Shown: positions 6,784-10,065 of the stretch, in pieces
How positions within the stretch are numbered: the stretch's first letter is position 1
How the letters are laid out: each line of letters starts with the position of its first letter
From: Gammaproteobacteria bacterium
Lineage (GTDB): Bacteria > Pseudomonadota > Gammaproteobacteria > Eutrophobiales > Eutrophobiaceae
Assembly: GCA_009843675.1 (NCBI GenBank)
Contig: VYCZ01000006.1
Span: 1 to 10,065 of the forward strand
Length of the DNA: 10,065 bases
Reading direction: 5' to 3'
Program-made: the position numbers and the translations under genes
The notes under the pieces: model-generated
What the model saw: the letters and a program-made list of their open reading frames with translations, nothing else
Told to the model about the DNA's origin: nothing
Database searches by the model: none

Positions 6784-8895
6784 TTATCTTCTGCTGATCC
6801 TGGATACGTGACGGATGAGCCTGATCCGCCTGATGATGTTGGCCAGGTGCACCCGGTCGGTGACTTCCACGACAAATTTCAGGGTCGTATAACGGTCATC
6901 CTTGTCGTGCATTTCCACACTGACGATATTGGCGTTGCAGGCGGCAATTTCCGTGGCGATCTTGGCCAGAACACCGCGCTGGTTGGTGACTTCCACCCTG
7001 ATGTTGGTGGGGAAGCTGCCGTCAATCTGCTCTTCCCAGGCAACATCGAGCCATTTATCCGGATGATTTCTGAATTCCGTAACGTTCGGACAGGTCTGGT
7101 GATGCACGACAATGCCGCGGCCCGTCGTGACGAATCCCAGGATCGGATCGCCGGGGATGGGCAGGCAGCACTTGGGAAAGTTGACGACCATGCCCTCGGT
7201 CCCGCTGATGCTCAGCGGCGCATTATTTTTTCCTGCTCTCTTTCGGGCCGGTACCGGTTTCTCCGTGAGTTGCCTTGCGACCAGGGCGGCAATCCGGTTG
7301 CCCAACCCTATTTCCTGCAGTAATTCATTCCGGTCGTCCAGGTTGAATTCCTTCAGCAGTTTGGTCCATTGGGCAGGCTTGACTTCATCATACCCGGAGG
7401 AGAATGTTTTGAGCTCCCTGACAAGCAGGCGCTTGCCAAGGGAGCGCGCCTCGCTCTTACGGAGGTTTTTCAGGTAGTGCCTGATATTTGTCCTCGCTTT
7501 CGCCGTAACGGCAAAGCTCAACCAGGCGGGGTCCGGTTTTGCCCCGGGCGCGGTAATGACTTCGATGGTCTGTCCCGTAACAAGGTGAGTGCTCAGCGGC
7601 GCCAGGCGCCGGTCAATTCTGACCCCCACGCAACTGTTGCCTACGTCGGTGTGAATTGCGTAGGCAAAGTCCACGGCCGTCGCCCCCTTTTGAAGTTCGA
7701 AGATATCCCCCTTGGGTGTAAACGCATAAACGGATTCAGGGAACAGGTCGATTTTGACATGGTCCAGGAAGTCCTGGGGATTGCCTGCCGTAGTCTGCAT
7801 TTCCATGACGTGCTGCAACCATTCACGGGCGCGTTTGTGCGCGCCGGTGCGGTCCGAAGTCGGACCCGACTTGTACAACCAGTGAGCCGCAATGCCCACT
7901 TCGGCAACGTCGTTCATGTCATTTGTCCTGATCTGTACTTCCAGGGGCACGCCGTACGGGCCGAACAGGACGGTGTGCAGGGACTGGTATCCGTTTGACT
8001 TGGGAATCGCCACATAGTCCTTGAATTTACCCGGAACCGGGCGGTACAGGTTGTGTACGGTGCCGACCACGCGGTAACAGGTATCTACTTCATCGACTAT
8101 AATACGAAAGGCATAAACATCGTGTACCTCGCTGAAGGACAGGTCCTTTTCCAGCATCTTCCGGTAAATGCCGTACAGGTGTTTTTCCCTGCCGATTACC
8201 TTGGCCGGAATTTTCTCCTGTCTCAGCCGGCGTTTGATGGAGTTTCTTATCTTGTCGATTATCTCCTTGCGATGCCCCCTGGCCTTGATGATCTGCTCGT
8301 TCAGGATACGGTAACGAAGAGGGTAGAGCGTTGCAAAGCCCAGGTCCTCCAGTTCCAGGCGAATGCTGTTTATCCCCAGGCGCTGGGCAATCGGCGCATA
8401 GATCTCCAGGGTTTCCCTGGCGATGCGCCGCCGCTTGGCCGGCTCCAGGGCGCCCAGGGTTCGCATGTTATGCAGGCGGTCGGCCAGTTTCACCATGATC
8501 ACGCGGATATCATTGCTCATGGCCATCAGCATCTTGCGAAAGTTGTGAGCCTGGGCCTCCGCATGTGAATCAAATTCAACCTGGGTCAGTTTACTGACGC
8601 CATCAACCAGTTCCGCGACACCCTTGCCGAAGCGGCGCACGATTTCTTTTTTGTCGATGGCGGTATCTTCGATGACGTCGTGCAGTATGGCTGCTGCCAG
8701 GGTCTGGTGATCCATATGCATATCACCGAGGATGCCGGCCACTTCCAGGGGGTGGCTGATGTATGGTTCACCACTTTTCCGGTGCTGTCCTTCGTGTGCC
8801 GAGGCGCTGAACTCATAGGCGCGGCGTACCTTTTCAACCTCATCAGAGGTGAGGTAGCCGCCTATCCTTTTCTCGAGTTCGGAAATGGTCGTCAT
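6784..8895 (-). CDS. spoT: bifunctional (p)ppGpp synthetase/hydrolase SpoT
   Basis: SpoT makes ppGpp weakly and removes its 3'-diphosphate, controlling the stringent alarmone level. The 703-residue length fits E. coli SpoT. Domains in order are: an HD hydrolase (about 20-190) with HDVIEDT, where H72 and D73 fall at the E. coli positions and indicate an active hydrolase; a synthetase domain with DVYAFRIIVDEVDTCYRV and IPKSNGYQSLHT, followed by VEVQIRTNDM; a TGS domain (VYAFTPKGDIFELQKGATAVDFAYAIH); a helical/conserved-cysteine region (FPKCCLPIPGDPILGFVT); and a C-terminal ACT domain. The intact HD site and the position after rpoZ identify it as SpoT rather than RelA. The start ATG at 8895 gives the usual N-terminus but has no Shine-Dalgarno; a TATACT box lies seven bases upstream. 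The stop TAA at 6786-6784 overlaps the position of the expected recG start. Confidence 0.97.
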   Translation of the reverse strand: MTTISELEKRIGGYLTSDEVEKVRRAYEFSASAHEGQHRKSGEPYISHPLEVAGILGDMHMDHQTLAAAILHDVIEDTAIDKKEIVRRFGKGVAELVDGVSKLTQVEFDSHAEAQAHNFRKMLMAMSNDIRVIMVKLADRLHNMRTLGALEPAKRRRIARETLEIYAPIAQRLGINSIRLELEDLGFATLYPLRYRILNEQIIKARGHRKEIIDKIRNSIKRRLRQEKIPAKVIGREKHLYGIYRKMLEKDLSFSEVHDVYAFRIIVDEVDTCYRVVGTVHNLYRPVPGKFKDYVAIPKSNGYQSLHTVLFGPYGVPLEVQIRTNDMNDVAEVGIAAHWLYKSGPTSDRTGAHKRAREWLQHVMEMQTTAGNPQDFLDHVKIDLFPESVYAFTPKGDIFELQKGATAVDFAYAIHTDVGNSCVGVRIDRRLAPLSTHLVTGQTIEVITAPGAKPDPAWLSFAVTAKARTNIRHYLKNLRKSEARSLGKRLLVRELKTFSSGYDEVKPAQWTKLLKEFNLDDRNELLQEIGLGNRIAALVARQLTEKPVPARKRAGKNNAPLSISGTEGMVVNFPKCCLPIPGDPILGFVTTGRGIVVHHQTCPNVTEFRNHPDKWLDVAWEEQIDGSFPTNIRVEVTNQRGVLAKIATEIAACNANIVSVEMHDKDDRYTTLKFVVEVTDRVHLANIIRRIRLIRHVSRISRR

Positions 8896-8902
8896 AACGG
8901 AA

Positions 8903-8908
8903 AGTATA
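8903..8908 (-). promoter_or_regulatory. possible -10 box close to the spoT start
   Basis: On the minus strand TATACT (five of six consensus bases) ends seven bases before the spoT ATG, in a 175-bp gap after rpoZ. No good -35 box is found at 15-17 bases upstream. If used, transcription would begin at or within a base or two of the ATG, giving a leaderless mRNA, which would fit the missing ribosome site. This is weak evidence. Confidence 0.22.
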
Positions 8909-9070
8909 ACCCGAGTTGCCGGAAAAAGGGGAAAACCGGCCTGCGGCTGCAGGGACCGACAACGGTTCAGAGCGTGCCGGGGGAGGGTCTGTGGCTACCG
9001 GCAGGGGGCCGGATCAGAACGAATCCTCATTCGGCAGTTCTGCCGGGTCTACCGTCTGGAATTCGATATC

Positions 9071-9298
9071 TTACATATCAGGCTCAAACCGGGGCTTCCC
9101 GATGGCTTCGCTATTCTCGTGGGTTACTACTCCTTCCGCGATTTCCCTCAACGCCATCACCGTGGGCTTGTCCGACTGGTCTTCAATAAGGGGGTCGCTG
9201 CCCATCAGGAGCTGGCGGGTGCGCTTGCTTGCCAGCAGAACCAGGTCATAGCGGTTTTCAATATTTTCCAGGCAGTCTTCTACCGTCAGTCTTGCCAT
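9071..9298 (-). CDS. rpoZ: DNA-directed RNA polymerase omega subunit
   Basis: Omega is a small RNA polymerase subunit that helps fold and hold beta-prime, and in proteobacteria it forms part of a ppGpp-binding site. The 75-residue protein starts [20 protein letters not shown] and contains LASKRTRQL and [14 protein letters not shown], the omega core. The frame is open further upstream to an ATG at 9406, but that lies inside gmk. The ATG at 9298 has AGGA six bases upstream and gives the family N-terminus. Omega proteins of related bacteria are often 85-90 residues or longer, with an acidic tail. Here TAA at 9073-9071 ends the protein at EPDM, yet the same frame continues for 18 more acidic codons to TGA at 9016-9014, which suggests a shortened tail. 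It sits between gmk and spoT in the standard cluster. Confidence 0.96.
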   Translation of the reverse strand: MARLTVEDCLENIENRYDLVLLASKRTRQLLMGSDPLIEDQSDKPTVMALREIAEGVVTHENSEAIGKPRFEPDM

Positions 9299-9304
9299 GT
9301 GAAT

Positions 9305-9308
9305 TCCT
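9305..9308 (-). promoter_or_regulatory. rpoZ: ribosome binding site that fixes the rpoZ start
   Basis: AGGA on the minus strand lies six bases upstream of the ATG at 9298. It supports that ATG over the in-frame ATG at 9406, which lies inside gmk. Confidence 0.7.
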
Positions 9309-9347
9309 GCGTAATCAGAGTTTCGCCAGTTTACCGGCAGTTCCGCT

Positions 9348-9971
9348 TCATTGCAACAGTTGCCCGAGCAATGATTCATAATAATCCCGGTGCCTGTGGT
9401 GGTCATGACGGGCGCCGAGAATGATGGCAGACAGTTGTTTCAGCGTTCTGTCAAAAAAATGATTGACTACCAGGTAGTCGAACTCTCCATAATGTTCTAT
9501 CTCGCTTACGGCATCCTGCATACGGCGCTGGATATTCCGATCATCATCGCCCCGCCCCTTCAACCGCTCTTCCAGGGCAGCAAGGGAAGGGGGAAGGATA
9601 AAGATATTGACGGTATCCTTGATAATGGAACGTACCTGTTGCGCTCCCTGCCAGTCGATCTCCAGGATGATGTCCTTCCCGTCCGCCAGTTGCTCTTGTA
9701 CCCAGGTGTGCGATGTGCCGTAAAGATGATCAAAAACGGTAGCATGCTCCAGGAACGTGTTTTGCTCAAGCAAGGTCCGGAATTCGTCTTCACCGACGAA
9801 GAAATAATCCACCCCGTGTTTCTCACCGGTCCGAGGGGGCCGGGTCGTATGGGAGATAGAAACCGCCAAATCGGGAACGGCATCCACCAACTCACGCACA
9901 AGGGAACTCTTACCGGCGCCGGAAGGCGCGCAGATGATAAACAGGGTGCCTTTGAGTTTGTTGGCGGACAT
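9348..9971 (-). CDS. gmk: guanylate kinase
   Basis: Guanylate kinase phosphorylates GMP (and dGMP) to the diphosphate with ATP, in the cytoplasm, feeding GTP and (p)ppGpp pools. The protein is 207 residues, as in E. coli. The P-loop APSGAGKSS is at 15-23 with K21. The GMP-binding region follows as [21 protein letters not shown], split here by position: [10 protein letters not shown], then [11 protein letters not shown]. The catalytic lid shows [18 protein letters not shown] with several arginines, and [10 protein letters not shown] is the conserved core segment. The start ATG at 9971 gives the normal N-terminus, but no purine-rich ribosome site precedes it (the upstream bases read CTCCTGTATTAA). 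rpoZ starts 49 bases after its stop, so the two are likely co-transcribed. Upstream, within 60 bases, lies a palindromic repeat. Confidence 0.97.
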   Translation of the reverse strand: MSANKLKGTLFIICAPSGAGKSSLVRELVDAVPDLAVSISHTTRPPRTGEKHGVDYFFVGEDEFRTLLEQNTFLEHATVFDHLYGTSHTWVQEQLADGKDIILEIDWQGAQQVRSIIKDTVNIFILPPSLAALEERLKGRGDDDRNIQRRMQDAVSEIEHYGEFDYLVVNHFFDRTLKQLSAIILGARHDHHRHRDYYESLLGQLLQ

Positions 9972-10005
9972 TTAATACAGGAGTATTTGCTAATGTGTAA
10001 ATTCC

Positions 10006-10029
10006 GGGGATAGACTTAAGCCTGTCCCC
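10006..10029. repeat. REP-like palindrome centred on CTTAAG upstream of gmk
   Basis: The 24 bases form an inverted repeat of 12-base arms: GGGGATAGACTT and AAGCCTGTCCCC. Ten pairs are Watson-Crick, one is G-T and one is a mismatch; the centre is CTTAAG. The GGGGACAG...CTGTCCCC form resembles REP palindromes often linked to REP-associated (RAYT) transposases. No such transposase gene is in the window. It lies 34 bases before the gmk start, in what should be its promoter or leader region. Confidence 0.6.
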
Positions 10030-10065
10030 CGCCAGCGTTACATTTTGTCGGGGTGTACAGATCCC

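Noticed and set aside
7369..7998. Plus-strand open frame of 209 codons inside spoT
   Set aside because: It is antisense to the well-conserved synthetase/TGS part of spoT, shows no recognisable domain and arises from GC-rich codon bias.
9032..9045. CGGCAGTTCTGCCG palindrome after rpoZ as a terminator
   Set aside because: The stem is short with almost no loop, lies within the in-frame tail codons of rpoZ and has no U tract.
9390..10013. Plus-strand open frame of 207 codons opposite gmk
   Set aside because: It mirrors gmk almost exactly, has no recognisable domain and no ribosome site; a shadow of guanylate kinase.
1..10065. CRISPR array, toxin-antitoxin pair, prophage or integron
   Set aside because: No regularly spaced direct repeats, no integrase or transposase gene, and every gene larger than 100 codons except the partial YqgE-like one is a standard housekeeping gene.

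Overview
The window is a compact stretch of ordinary gammaproteobacterial chromosome. I saw no phage, CRISPR array, RNA gene or defence cassette. The order gmk-rpoZ-spoT-recG, the ubiquinone gene ubiA next to it, and a birA-coaX pair all point to Gammaproteobacteria. A sulfur-oxidiser or Chromatiales-like lineage is possible, but the order-level placement is a guess.

Layout. Positions 1-705 (minus) hold the 5' part of a YqgE/AlgH-family gene whose product has an unusual signal-peptide-like N-terminus; its 3' end lies outside the window. Divergent from it, on the plus strand, is an operon: a two-domain 3-mercaptopyruvate-type sulfurtransferase, birA (biotin ligase/repressor), coaX (type III pantothenate kinase) and a small membrane protein. 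From 3813 to 9971 everything lies on the minus strand, transcribed in the order gmk, rpoZ, spoT, recG, ubiA. The two blocks converge at about 3.7-3.8 kb, where a palindromic repeat fills the gap.

Functional links. birA and coaX both serve cofactor supply (biotin attachment and the first step of CoA synthesis). gmk, rpoZ and spoT form the classical guanine nucleotide/(p)ppGpp/RNA polymerase cluster: Gmk makes GDP, SpoT makes and degrades (p)ppGpp, and the omega subunit is part of a ppGpp-binding site on RNA polymerase. recG (fork remodelling) and ubiA (ubiquinone) follow in the same direction.

Most interesting points. (1) A 151-bp element made of four hairpins, with imperfect terminal inverted repeats and a TTTA duplication, lies exactly between birA and coaX. 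Removing it in silico rebuilds a stop/start overlap (TTGA) between the two genes, so it looks like a recent MITE-type insertion that now supplies the coaX ribosome binding site inside a hairpin. (2) recG has no normal start codon where its conserved N-terminus should begin; the spoT/recG junction reads ATAA where ATGA would be expected. (3) rpoZ ends at a TAA followed by 18 in-frame acidic codons, as if a C-terminal tail had been cut off. (4) The small gene after coaX looks like the membrane-anchor remnant of a longer protein and stops two bases before a repeat. I did not find a novel multi-gene system.
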